Positions 33,791 to 45,830 of a stretch of DNA of 64,000 bases are shown one piece after another. Each line of letters opens with the position of its first letter. Within the stretch, counting starts at the first letter, position 1. The position numbers were made by a program, and so were the translations under genes. Source of the stretch: Pelobates cultripes (Eukaryota; Chordata; Amphibia; Anura; Pelobatidae); the NCBI GenBank assembly GCA_933207985.1, contig OW240918.1, forward strand, positions 16,220,063 to 16,284,062, written 5' to 3'. The notes under the pieces are model-generated. The model ran no database searches. It was given only the letters and a program-made list of their open reading frames with translations, and was not told the origin of the DNA.

Positions 33791-34330
33791 GATACCTAAT
33801 ATTTTGTGTTTCCCTCCCCCTCCCCCCCTTTTTACTAGTAATGTCCTTGCATTCAGAGATTTCCTACAAATGCTCTTGCTGGTGGTTTCTGAATATTTTA
33901 CACTGAATTCCATTTACGCACTTGGTATATGTATCCTAAATATATATTGCACTGTCGTTCTTCATACTAATGGTGAAATAGCTCAGGATATCTACCAGCT
34001 GCAGTACCTCAAATTCACAGGTCTGATTCCTGCTGAAGCCAGCTCAGCCTTTTATCTTACTAAGATTGATCAAAGGACTCACTAAGGTGGGTAATAATAA
34101 TATCAGATCCCAGGAAGAACTTGGAAACTACCAACAAGCAGGATGTACCTGTCCTGATGAAATATTTTTACATTATTGTTATTATATCATGTGTAAAAGC
34201 AACTACAGTTTACAAAGGAGGTGAAGTGGCACACAAGGCCACAAAATGGGACCACTGAGTACAGAAGCATATATCACATTCATGTTGTCTGGACATACTA
34301 CTGAGTTTCAGAAAACAATATCTATTTGAT
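33791..34330. other. Unassigned intergenic stretch
   Basis: No gene recognised. It could belong to the 5' part of the Tc1 fossil that follows, but the similarity is too weak to say. Confidence 0.3.
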
Positions 34331-34700
34331 GGAAGCTTCATGAAAGGAGTCTCCACAACTGAGAAGCTACATTTACCAAGGGCTACAAAGTGTTATGTCA
34401 AAGATGGGCTGGAGTGGTGTAAAACTCTCCATCATTGGAACAGTAAAAAGAAATGTCTCTGGAGTAAGTCACATGTTTCACATAAAGCAGTCTGACAGGT
34501 ATCTACGGTTTCTGAAAAAATTCTACCTACCTGACTGCATGATGTCAACAACAAAGTTCATAGAAAGAGACTAATGATTATGTACATGGTCTGGACTAAG
34601 CCTCTACTACCAGAGAAAGACTAAGTGATGCCTAAGTGTCCAACACCAATACCTTTTCTGACGGATGCTCTTGTGGATGAAATGAGTCACAGTGACACAG
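34331..34700 (+). pseudogene. Tc1/mariner-like transposase fossil
   Basis: In one frame (about 34450-34560) the text reads CLWSKSHMFHIKQSDR and YLPDCMM, which matches the Tc1 block LWSDESRFxxxxSDG...RYLPDC(I/V). The surrounding DNA (GGAGTGGTGTAAA, TGGTCTGGACTA, CCAGAGAAAG) also follows Tc1 transposase DNA. Stops and changes in nearly every motif show that it is long dead. Confidence 0.65.
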
Positions 34701-35689
34701 TAATTGTCCAAGAGTTAGTGGAAAGTCTTCCTAGATGATTGTAGACTGTAATGTATCTTTTTTACTTTGGAGTGATTATGGTAACTTGGGGGAACCTCGA
34801 CTGCTAAAGGTAATGGGGAAAAGGATGTGCTAGATAATAAAAAAGCAGGTTAAGGGAATAACATGCCAACATTATCATGTCGTCCAAAATACGCCATTGG
34901 CCTAATGTCAGTGTAGTTTTAGTTGATTGGAAAAAAGAACAAAGAGGTTAAGAAGAGAATTAAAATCAAAAAAGGTAACTGGTCATTGTCAAAGGCAAGA
35001 AACAGACGTAAAGTAAAATGATGTAATGGACCTATTGCTCATTTTGCCAACAAGGACACCAACCAAACTTCATTGACAAGACGTAAGAAGGATGAAATGA
35101 TCATTTGGAATTGCTGGATCTATCCTTTAGAAGGGATTTCCCTGCATTTTGGTTTTGTATTGCCCTTGTGGGGTACATCAATCTTATGATATAAACTCTG
35201 CAAAGTTACACAAGTTAACTAAAAAAGTGTTTGAGACCTGGATGGGAGTCAAAGGGCAAGTTATGTTTATGTAAATTCTCAGTGTTCTCCTACTATTTGG
35301 CTTCGTCAGAAAAATAAAAATCAGAAAATGGAGTCACAGATATCAAAATGCAAAGTAAAATGTAGAAAGCTGGATTTTAAACACCAATTCAAAACTAAAG
35401 TTTTGCTAGCTTTGGTTTAAATTCTTCTTCTTGGTCTTCACCGAAATGATCAATTCAGAACAAACATTCAAGACAGACCTTCAAAAACAATGCAAACAAA
35501 GACATTGTTAAAACAATTGAAAATAATTATAGCCAATTTATTGAGAAGTTGTAGCCAGAATAACTGTTTGTCATGAGCCAAATCATCTGCACATAATTTA
35601 AGGGAAAACAACTAAGCTTATATTCCTAAAATAGTTTGTAATGTTGGTTCAACCACCTCTTGTCATCCATGAGTATATTAACTTTATTG
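34701..35689. other. Unassigned intergenic stretch
   Basis: About 1 kb, A-rich, no open frame of note. Possibly the decayed 3' part of the Tc1 element. Confidence 0.3.
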
Positions 35690-37290
35690 AATTTATTTAT
35701 CCCCTTTGTGACCCGACCGTTATTCAAGTTTCTTACCGTTAAGGACCAGGGCTGTTTTTACATTTCTGCGGTGTTTGTGTATAGCTGTAATTTTCCTCTT
35801 ACTCATTTACTGTACCCACACATATTATATACTGTTTTTCTCGCAATTAAATGGTGTTTCGAAAGATACCATTATTTTCATTGTATCATATAATTTACTA
35901 TAAAAGAAATGATAAAATATGATGAAGAAAGTTAAACAAAACACGCTTTTTCTAAATTTGACCCCCAAAATCTGTTATGCATCTACAACAGCCAAAAAAC
36001 ACCCATGCTAAATAGTTTCAAAATTTTGTCCTGAGTTTAGAAATACCCAATGTTAACATGTTCTTAGCTTTTTTGTGCAGGTTATAGGGCAATAAGTACA
36101 AGTAGCACTTTGCTATTTCCAAACGATTTATTTTTCAAAATTAACGCAAGTTACATTGTAACACTGATATCTGTCAGGAATCCCTGAATAACCCTACACA
36201 TGTATATATATTTTAAAAGAAGACAACCTAAGGTATTAAACTTGAGGTATTTTGACTCTTTTCATGCGCTTTTCATGCAACCATTTTACCACCAATCTAT
36301 GCCAAATTTAAAAAAATAAATAAATAATTGTTGATTTTTTTTTGACACACATAGCAATTTAAGAATACATGTACTGAGAACTGTAAGGGTTAGTGCCAAA
36401 GAACACCACAATATGTGTTCAGCAACATCTCCCGAGTACAGTGATACCACCCATGTATAGGTGTGTCGGGTTCTTTAGGGGCTAAAAGACCTTATTTGGA
36501 GATTTTTTTCCAACTTGGAATTTTCGCAGCTGGTCATCATGCACTCTTGTCCTATTTGGGACATTTTTGAAGCCGGCCAATGTAGTTTACCCCCATCAAA
36601 CCATATATTTTTTTAAAGTAGACAACTCAGGGTATTCAATATGAGGTATGTCCAGTCTTTTTTAGTAGCCACTTAGTCACAAACACTGGCCAAAGTTAGC
36701 ATTTATATTTGTTTGTGTGTTAAAAATGCAAAGAACTGTTATGAACGCTAACTTTGGCCAGTGTTTGTGACTAAGTGGCTACTAAAAAAGACTGAACATG
36801 CCCCATTTGCTATACCTTGGGTTGTCTACTTTTGCAAATGGTATGCCATCATGGGGGTAAATCTAATTCCTGGGCTACCTTACGCTCTCAAAGGCAACTT
36901 AACCAATCTGGAAAGTTTCAATATGAAAAAAAAGAAAATCAAGCCTTATATTTGACTTTGTAACTTTGAAAAACACTATTAAAACATGTACATGGGGGGC
37001 ACTGTTATACTCGGGAGACTTCTCTGAACACAAATATTAGTGTTTCAAAACAGGAAAACGTATCACAACAATGATATCATCAGTGAACGTGCCGTTTGTG
37101 TGTGAAAAATGCAAAAAACCTTCACTTTCACTGACAATATCATCGCTGTGATATGTTTTACTGTTTTGAAACACTAATATATGTGTTCAGAGAAGTCTAC
37201 CAAGTAAAACCGCACCCCACTTGTACAGGTTTTAGGGTGTCTTGGAAAGTTACCGGGTTAAATATAGTGCTAGCAAATTAAATTCTCTTG
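35690..37290. repeat. Interspersed repeat C, long copy with several nested inverted repeats
   Basis: Begins CCCCTTTGTGACC and includes the phrases TTAAGGACCAGGGCTGTTTTTACATT-like start and CCCAAAATCTGTTATGCATC. It has a palindrome of about 170 bp centred near 36715 (arms CTTTTTTAGTAGCCACTTAGTC and complement) and a further foldback at 37020-37180. Ends near TATAGTGCTAGCAAATTAAATTC. Non-coding. Confidence 0.65.
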
Positions 37291-37789
37291 AATTTCGGCC
37301 TGGGTTGTCAGGCAGGTACCCCAGATTGCAATCAATAAAATTACTTAATTATGTATTATGTTATGGGCCAAATTTCCAGGTGACTAGCAAATGTGAAGAG
37401 CACAGCCCTCCTCTCCTGCTCTTCATTTTATGTAGCGTGGCGAGTGCCAGTACATCAGCTACCCAGCGCCGAGTGTTTTTTAGAGGGAGTGGGCCAGTGA
37501 GGGAGCTCAGATCCATTTCTGCACTGCCTGTACATCTCCCTCATGCACCCTGTAGACGTCCATGGAGCCGAAATGTACCGTCACTCTGCCCAGGCACCAC
37601 TGCATGGCGCTCAAGGGAGCTGTACAGGCAGTACTGAAACGGATTGTAGATCCCTCAGAGGAGCACAGTGGCAGCCCACTGGACCCCAGGCTGTGGATCC
37701 ACTCCAGTTCTGCTAGATAAGGAGACTGGGTGGATTAAAGAAAAAAAAAGTGTGTGTGTGTGTGTATGTCTGTGAGTGTGTGAGATTGT

Positions 37790-38010
37790 CTCCACTCCCC
37801 CACAATACTGCCTCTACCCCCCACAGTACTGCCATTAACTCCCACAATACTGCCCCTAACCACCACAGTACTGCCCCTACTCCCACAATACTACCCCTAC
37901 CCCCCACAATACTGCCCTGTCCCACACAATACTACCCCTTCTTCCCACAATACTGCCCCTATCCCCCACAATACTACTCCGACCCCCTCTGCCCCCCATA
38001 ATACAGCCCC
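37790..38010. repeat. About 20-bp minisatellite (CCCACAATACTGCCCCTAx)n
   Basis: About ten imperfect copies of CACAATACTGCCCCTACCCC in tandem. The frames through it on both strands are repeat artefacts. Confidence 0.85.
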
Positions 38011-38950
38011 TGTGCCCATCTCTTATGGAAAACACAGGCTGTAGTCTCTAGCACTGGAGATAATGATTTACATCCAACATTGTATATTCTACATAGGTAT
38101 TCTGCAAATTTGAAAATATGGAGACTCTTTCACAGAAATGAGACTTCTCCATATTACTTTAATATCCTGCCTTAGCATCAGATGTGCAGGAGAACATTCT
38201 TGATTGTATTTAATGATCATTAGTTTTTATTAATCAGTTAATGCAAATAATCAATCACAAGATGGAAAAACAAACATGCATATTATCTAATCTTCTGCAG
38301 ATCAAGGACTTGAATGCAACATCATTGTCTAACTTCCAGCATGGACAGGACTTTAGAGTCATCACAAAGGACCTTAGAGTCACGTCAGCACTATAAACAC
38401 AGATTATGTTCCTTTCAGAATAAGGAGTGATTATGTTTCAATATTTCACTATTTAGTGGCATCTCACACATCCCATAGCATCTACATTGTTCTTAGAATG
38501 TTAAAATGAGCTAATATAACCAATCATTTACAGCACAAACATTTTCTATTAATGGTTTCTCTTATATTGCTCAAAGATTCTCAAGAAAGCCATACAGAAA
38601 AGAACTAGTCACCCTTACAATGTCACTCTTAGCACCATAAGAACTTTACATCAATGGTGCTTAGAGGACCGTAAGCCCATTCATTGTGAACTGTGAAAAT
38701 CATGACTGCTGTCAGATAGCTTATCAGGTAGTTAGGTACCCAGAAATCCTAGCTCCCAGCTGCAGACTAGGCATGTGTGGTCCTCAACTTTCCCAACACT
38801 GCCCAGTTCAATAAACAGGCTGTATATAGGTTGATAGCTGATGCAATATGGCTGCTTTCAGTTCACTGAGCACCTCCAATCTCCCTTTGTACAGTAATTT
38901 CTTGTGTGATCCATCACTCATAATACTGCCAAAACACGATCACTATGGCA
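38011..38950. other. Unassigned intergenic stretch
   Basis: 0.9 kb between two tandem arrays. No gene or known element recognised. Confidence 0.4.
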
Positions 38951-38959
38951 CAGAAATCT

Positions 38960-41310
38960 GCAATGTGCGTATCTAGTGTATGCCATGTGCGTATCTAGTG
39001 TATGCAATGTGTGTATCTAGTGTATGCCATGTGCGTATCTAGTGTATGCAATGTGCGTATCTAGTGTATGCAATGTGTGCATCTAGTGTATGCCATGTGC
39101 GTATCTAGTGTATGCAATGTGCGTATCTAGTGTATGCAATGTGTGCATCTAGTGTATGCCATGTGCGTATCTAGTGTATGCAATGTGCGTATCTAGTGTA
39201 TGCAATGTGCGTATGTAATGTATGCAATGTGCATATGTAATGTATGCAATGTGTGTATGTAGTGTATGCAATGTGCGTATCTAGTGTATGCAATGTGTGT
39301 ATGTAATGTATGCAATGAGCGTATCTAGTGTATGCCATGTGCGTATCTAGTGTATGCAATGTGCGTATCTAGTGTATGCAATGTGCGTATGTAATGTATG
39401 CAATGTGCATATGTAATGTATGCAATGTGTGTATGTAGTGTATGCAATGTGCGTATCTAGGGTATGCAATGTGTGTATGTAATGTATGCAATGAGCGTAT
39501 CTAGTGTATGCAATGTGTGTATCTAGTGTATGCAATGTGCGTATGTAATGTATGCAATGTGCATATGTAGTGTATGCAATGTGTGTATGTAGTGTATGCA
39601 ATGTGCGTATATAGTGTATACAATGTGCGTATCTAGTGTATGCAATGTGCGTATGTAATGTATGCAATGTGCGTATGTAATGTATGCAATGTGTGTATGT
39701 AGTGTATGCAATGTGCGTATCTAGTGTATGCAATGTGTGTATCTAGTGTATGCAATGTGTGTATCTAGTGTATGCAATGTGCGTATGTAATGTATGCAAT
39801 GTGCATATGTAGTGTATGCAATGTGTGTATCTAGTGTATGCCATGTGTGTATGTAATGTATGCAATGTGTGTATGTAGTGTATGCAATCAGCGTATATAG
39901 TGTATGCCATGTGCGTATCTAGTGTATGCAATGTGTGTATCTAGTGTATGCAATGTGCGTATCTAGTGTATGCCATGTGTGTATGTAATGTATGCAATGT
40001 GTGTATGTAGTGTATGCAATGTGCGTATCTAGTGTATGCAATGTGTGTATGTAATGTATGCAATGAGCGTATCTAGTGTATGCCATGTGCTAGTGTATGC
40101 AATGTGCGTATCTAGTGTATGCAATGTGCGTATGTAATGTATGCAATGTGCATATGTAATGTATGCAATGTGTGTGTATGTAGTGTATGCAATGTGTGTA
40201 TGTAGTGTATGCAATGTGCGTATCTAGGGTATGTAATGTGTGTATGTAATGTATGCAATGAGCGTATCTAGTGTATGCAATGTGTGTATCTAGTGTATGC
40301 AATGTGCGTATGTAATGTATGCAATGTGCATATGTAGTGTATGCAATGTGTGTATGTAGTGTATGCAATGTGCGTATATAGTGTATACAATGTGCGTATC
40401 TAGTGTATGCAATGTGCGTATGTAATGTATGCAATGTGCGTATGTAGTGTATGCAATGTGTGTATGTAGTGTATGCAATGTGCGTATCTAGTGTATGCAA
40501 TGTGTGTATCTAGTGTATGCAATGTGTGTATCTAGTGTATGCAATGTGCGTATGTAATGTATGCAATGTGCGTATGTAATGTATGCAATGTGCATATGTA
40601 GTGTATGCAATGTGTGTATCTAGTGTATGCCATGTGTGTATGTAATGTATGCAATGTGTGTATGTACTGTATGCAATCAGCGTATATAGTGTATGCCATG
40701 TGCGTATCTAGTGTATGCAATGTTTTTATCTAGTGTATGCAATGTGCGTATCTAGTGTATGCCATGTCTTGGTATCAAAGGTGTATAAATAAATAGTATC
40801 TAGTGTATGCAATGTGTCGGCATCTAGTGTGTCATGTAATGTGTCTAGTGTGTGCAATGTGTGTGTCTAGTGTATGCCGTAATGTGGTATCTAGTGTATG
40901 CAATCCTATGAGTATCTAGTGTCATGCAATGTATTCATCTAGTGTATGCCGTAATGTATCTAGTCTTGTCTGTGTGTATCTAGTGTGTCTATTGTCTTGT
41001 GTCTCCAATGTATGCAATGTGCATATGTAATGTATGCAATGTGTGTATGTAGTGTATGCAATGTGCGTATCTAGTGTATGCAATGTGTGTATGTAGTGTA
41101 TGCAATGTGCGTATCTAGTGTATGCCATGTGCGTATCTAGTGTATGCAATGTGCGTATCTAGTGTATGCAATGTGCGTATGTAATGTATGCAATGTGCAT
41201 ATGTAATGTATGCAATGTGTGTATGTAGTGTATGCAATGTGCGTATCTAGGGTATGCAATGTGTGTATGTAATGTATGCAATGAGCGTATCTAGTGTATG
41301 CAATGTGTGT
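38960..41310. repeat. 22-bp minisatellite, about 2.3 kb to the gap
   Basis: Over 100 copies of a 22-bp unit, TGTATGCAATGTGCGTATCTAG with variants (GTAT[C/G]TA[G/A], GTG[C/T]). A higher-order pattern is visible: the order of variants at about 39347-39931 is repeated almost exactly at 40090-40720, a duplicated block of about 0.77 kb. From 40770 to 41010 the array is degraded, with indels. It ends in the 100-N gap, so its true length is unknown. The long His/Thr/Tyr/Ile frames on the minus strand arise because the unit has no stop in those frames. Confidence 0.95.
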
Positions 41311-41410
41311 NNNNNNNNNNNNNNNNNNNNNNNNNNNNNNNNNNNNNNNNNNNNNNNNNNNNNNNNNNNNNNNNNNNNNNNNNNNNNNNNNNNNNNNNNN
41401 NNNNNNNNNN
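41311..41410. other. Assembly gap (100 N)
   Basis: 100 N of unknown true size at the edge of the 22-bp array, as expected when an assembler cannot bridge a tandem repeat. Confidence 0.98.
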
Positions 41411-41499
41411 GACAGAGGAGCTGCACGGAGGAGAAGGGAGCTGACAGGAGCTGCAGGAAGGTAAGTAACATCTCACTGCCAGCCCCCCTCCTACACAAT

Positions 41500-41650
41500 A
41501 CACTCCCTGGTGGTCCAGTGGATGGGCTATCCACTGGACCACCAGGGAGTGTATTTTTTTCTTATTTATTTAATTTAATTTTCGTCCCCCCTCCCTGTTT
41601 GTTAGCTTGCCAGGGAGGGGGGACGAAAATTAAATTAAATAAATAAGAAA
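41500..41650. repeat. Two adjacent perfect palindromes
   Basis: First hairpin: CACTCCCTGGTGGTCCAGTG... at 41500 pairs with its complement ending near 41552 around a loop of a few bases (GGGCT). Second: CTTATTTATTTAATTTAATT TTCGTCCCCC at about 41560 pairs with 41620-41649 around a CTCCCTG...CAGGGAG inner stem. AT-rich filler (AAATATTAAAATAA units) follows to 41770. Confidence 0.8.
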
Positions 41651-41793
41651 AAAATACAATGAAAAATATTAAAATAAAAAACTTAAAATATTAAAATAAA
41701 TAAAAAACTTAAAATATTAAAATAATAATAATAAAATAAAAAAACTTAAAATATATAAAAAAATTATAATAAAAATGCCCTCCTCCCACCCAG

Positions 41794-41795
<2 letters not shown>

Positions 41796-41852
<57 letters not shown>

Positions 41853-41980
41853 ATACAAACACACACACACACTCTGCATTATATACACACAGAGTGTGTG
41901 TATATAATGCGTGTGTGTGTTTGTATGTGTGTGTGCGTATATAATGCAGAGTGTGTGTTTGTATGAGTGTGTGTGTATAT
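41796..41980. repeat. (CA)n microsatellite with GT-rich inverted partner
   Basis: About 55 bp of pure CA, then ACACTCTGCATTATATACAC and its inverted form up to about 41975, giving a CA/TG foldback. Confidence 0.9.
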
Positions 41981-42119
41981 AATTCTAAAAATCACAGAAT
42001 TTCATAGCCCCAAGTTTTACCCTCGACTTATCCACGAGGCATAGCATATTTCACAATTGTTGGTCACAAAACTGCCCTCGACTTATACATGAGATCGACT
42101 TATACACGAGTATATACGG

Positions 42120-42310
42120 TAATTACTTTAAAAATAGAATTGTTCAGAACTAGATAACCAAGTGCATGTTTAAAAATGGCCTGTTGCTTAATCACAGCCA
42201 TAAAAGCTCATTATCACAATACAAGTAGGTTTATAAGTATTGATAACACATTGCTTTATGTAAAGACGTGTTTGGGTGCCATGAAACTGTTTTCATAAGC
42301 AGTTTGTTTC
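42120..42310. repeat. Diverged direct repeat, copy 1
   Basis: The stretch from AATTACTTTAAAAATAG to the TTTATGTAAAGACGTGT... block recurs in the same order at 45244-45490 (for example TAGGTTTATAAGT / TAGGTTTACAAGT). About 3.1 kb apart; either an interspersed repeat or a local duplication. Confidence 0.55.
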
Positions 42311-42373
42311 CTTGAACTCCATTTGTACTAGGGTACGGAAAATGATGAACATTAGACTTGGAGCTTTGTCTCA

Positions 42374-42530
42374 GTACGAACTGCAATTTGGCCAAATTTG
42401 GGACATTTGGATTGTTGGACGAAATTCAAATTTACGAGCAGTCACACACCCGAATCTGGGGGAACTGCTCGAAAATTTAGATTTTCGCCAACAACCCAAA
42501 TGTGGCCAAATTGCAGTTCGTACTGAACGC
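42374..42530. mobile_element. Small hairpin MITE
   Basis: AGTACGAACTGCAATTTGGC at about 42374 pairs with its complement ending near 42524. The centre is ACGAGCAGT / ACTGCTCG. About 150 bp, non-coding. Confidence 0.7.
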
Positions 42531-42977
42531 GTATCTAGCTATTAGCTACTGTAAGGAGAATTTGAACAACTTCGAGTGGGAGATAGGAGATTGACATTTT
42601 GTCATTGTTCTTAGTGTGAGACCATAAAGAGTTTTTAAAAGGTTTTTTGTTTTTTGTTAACTGTTTGGAAAAAAATATTTGTTTAAAATGTGTGGTGTTC
42701 AGTAATAAAGAAAAAGTTCCTCTTGCCTTGCCTCGTCAATGATTTTAGCCGGAGACAAGGCTTACTTTGAAACTATAACTAGCTCCTTCCAGTGGCACTT
42801 GAAACAAGTGAGTGGGAGACAGGAGATTGCTATTTTGTCATTTGTCATTTTTTCTTTGTTCCTAGTGAGACTAGATTACCACTATACAGTTATTATTATT
42901 ATTATTTTTGTTATCTGTTTGGAGAAAGAAAATCTTAATTTATTTTTTCTCTGAGTGTGTTCAGTAGTGTGTTTCTT

Positions 42978-44561
42978 TTTTTTAGAATTCTTTATTTTGG
43001 TGGTGCATTGCAAAGACATGGTTCGGTACATGGCAAATTTGTAAGATGCAGGTATACAGAGTGGTTTTACAAGAACATAGTAGTGTGGCACCCTTTTTTT
43101 CTCATAATGCAACATAATTCAACCTCCGGGATGTGTCTGAGAGGAGCGACAGGATAAGGGGGTTGCTGTAGGAGTGGAAGCTCTCAGGTGTTCCCGTGCT
43201 TTGGGTGTTAATATGCTCAAGAGTCTATAGCTAGTGGGCTGGAGGGGGGTCAGCATATTTTAGCTCATGGAGGTTTGTAGGTGTTCACCCAGGTCGCATT
43301 CTAAAGATTGTCTGGTGGCCTGAGATCGGGCATATCAGGTGTGGAGTAGTAGTGTTAGACCGCCCAGCGTGTGGGGGTTATACCTCTGTTTCTATGAAGT
43401 ACCCCTGACCTAGGGGACAGCGGGGTTGGGGGGTGAGAAGTCAGGAGACTTCAGGTTGTGGGCCAGTTCGGTATTAGTCGTCTGCAATTGCTATGCGTTC
43501 TACATAAACATGGTAGGTATGAAAGAATAGAGGAGAGAGAGATAACAATGTCTCAACAGGGTTAGTAAGCTTTTTCGCAGACAGTTCTCCATTTCCAGAC
43601 TCAGGTGTGTTCAGGTGTTAGTAGCTTGAGAGTTGCCATTCCTTGGGACAAAGGGGGTGATGTGGTCTGGGTCCCAATTTTCGGTGGTGGTGTCAGATTG
43701 CAGTCCCCTGTTCTGCCCCTTCGACAGAGGTAATGGTGTGATTAGTTCCATTGTGGGGTACTATTAGAGACCCCGGGGCTCCCCAGCGGTAGGTGATGGC
43801 TGCGTTTCTCAATTGTGAGGTGACAGAACCCATCGACTTGCGCCAGAGTAGTTTGCTTTTGGTAAGGTCTTGGAAAAAAAAGACAAGGAGGAGCCCTCAA
43901 AGGCCAGAGGCGTTTTGTTTCTCAGGTCTGTCATGATTCGGGTTTTGTCTTGAAAGGTTAGGCATCTGAGGATGACGTCCCTTGCTACTCCAGGTGTCAG
44001 TTTGGTAGAGCTATGGATGCGATGTACCCCATCTATGACTATCGTTTTGGCGGTAGCGTGGGGTAATATGGTGGTTGGTAACCTGTGGAGATAGTGTGGG
44101 AGCGCCACGGCTGTAACTTCATCAGGGTGGCCGCGTATTTTAATGGGGTTTCAGCGCTGTTTGTCTTCTAGGGCCGTGAGTTGAAGGGAGAAGTGTGAGT
44201 GGTGTGCTTGAAGTTGGTGCACTGTCTCTTTAAGGGTTTTGATGTCTGATGTGGCGTCAAGGATGTCCTCTTCGGCGGTTTGCACCCGGTCTGTGATGGC
44301 TTGTATGTAATTTCTCAACAGTTTTAAGTCTGCTGCCCATAATTTATGTATGTCTGCAAACAGGATTTTCAAGCATTTTTGGTAGTGGGGGCCGACCCAT
44401 GAGAGGTCTCAAGAGATTGTATAAGACTTGCCTGTGTGAGTAGCGTGGGTTCTTTCTCCCTCTGCGCCTTGGTGCTCACCCCTTGATCCTCTGCACGGAG
44501 CGTTCTGGGCTGTGCAGGCTGCCTCAACACGTCTCCTATATCCCTGCTGTCTGCCGTGGAA
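42978..44561 (-). mobile_element. ORF1-only L1-like (HAL1-like) retroelement with perfect TSD
   Basis: AGTAGTGTGTTTCTT occurs at 42963-42977 and 44562-44576, a perfect 15-bp target duplication. The 1.58-kb insert is read on the minus strand: a coiled-coil region (about 44372-44151: ITDRVQTAEEDILDATSDIK, LKETVHQLQAHH), then an ORF1 RNA-binding-like region (IDGVHRIHSSTKLTPGVARD, ILRCLTFQDKTR) at 44108-43809, then about 0.8 kb of non-coding 3' region and an A-run at the 3' end. There is no endonuclease or reverse transcriptase. The frame is broken between the two parts. Confidence 0.75.
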
Positions 44562-45243
44562 AGTAGTGTGTTTCTTAATGTAAAACGTTATAACATCACC
44601 GTAGTAAATCCACCAGGAACCAACACATTTAGCAACAGTAAAGTTGTATACACAATCTTCATATCCCTAATTTATTGTAAAAAAGACATGCCCACCATCA
44701 TCAATGTCATGTTCCAATCCCAAAACAAAATTAAGGGAGAGTAGGGGTGCAGGAAGGAGTCCTGTTTCCTAATCTACTATCAGCAGTGGTGCCATGGCTT
44801 CCGAGAGTTTGAACACGTTAGCCGTGAGGATAGTGCTGCAGTCTCAGGATAGTGGGATTAGCAGCATGTCTTTTACGTCTGATTCAACACCCAAGAAACA
44901 AATGTTTTTTACCAATCCTTCCTTTTCATGTTGCAACAGTTCGTATTGCCACGTCCACTGGCACTGCATGTCCTTCTACCATGGTTAGTTAATGGTTAGC
45001 TAGAGCTTTTCATGCATGCGATGCATGTCTCTAGTATAATAATCACCATACAACTATAAAGTTCTGTTACTTCCTAGACAACTGTGTGACTGCTCAAACA
45101 TAAACATGTATAGTATACAGAGGGGTCTTGCTGTGTGAAAAATAAGAGAACTTTTCCTTATAAGCAAAGTGTTTGTTTTGTTCTATTGCCCGGTCAAAGT
45201 CAATAATATTTACATAAAAACGTAGCGTAGTTGTAAAATGCAA

Positions 45244-45490
45244 TTAATTACTTTAAAAATAGGTGTGTGAAAAAGATAGCTCAGCACATGTAACCAGTAA
45301 ACATAGCAGGAAAAAAAAGATTACAAAAGGACTGTAGGAGAAGTTTATACACGTGATGATGCATAAATCCAGCCATAAATGCTCATAATCTCAATGCGAG
45401 TAGGTTTACAAGTCTTGTTAGATAACATATTGATTTATGTAAAGATGTCTCCAGGAGCTATGAAAGCGTTTTATAACCATTTCAGGTAGA
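45244..45490. repeat. Diverged direct repeat, copy 2
   Basis: Partner of 42120-42310, with an extra segment near its start. Confidence 0.55.
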
Positions 45491-45596
45491 CTACATTTAA
45501 TTGGGTTCTACAACAAATCGATTTATTTGATTCAGAGATACCTGTCAAGACAGCTGTCAGCTAAATGCATGACATGTTGTGCTTAAAACCTTTATC

Positions 45597-45830
45597 TTAA
45601 AGGACCACTGTAGGCACCCAGACCACTTGCCGCGCGTGCGCATTCAGCCGAAAAGGGAGGAGAGGAGGAGGAGGAGAGCTCCCCGCCCAGTGCTGGAAAA
45701 AAGGTACGTTTTAACACCTTTCTCTCCCCAGAGCCGGACGGGAGGGGGACCCTGAGGGTGGGGGCACCCTCAGGGCACTATAGTGCCAGGAAAACGAGTA
45801 TGTTTTCCTGGCACTATAGTGGTCCTTTAA
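45597..45830. mobile_element. piggyBac-type MITE, family A (short copy)
   Basis: TTAA at 45597-45600 and 45827-45830, inverted ends AGGACCACT / AGTGGTCCT. Contains the right part of the family (CCCTGAGGGTGGGGGCACCC, ACTATAGTGCCAGGAAAAC). Confidence 0.82.

Noticed and set aside
38960..41310. Long His/Thr/Tyr/Ile open frames on the minus strand
   Set aside because: They are produced by the 22-bp tandem unit, which lacks stops in those frames; the same text appears in several frames and breaks where the array does.
38960..41310. CRISPR-like array (22-bp repeats)
   Set aside because: Repeats abut directly with no spacers and the genome is eukaryotic; it is a minisatellite.
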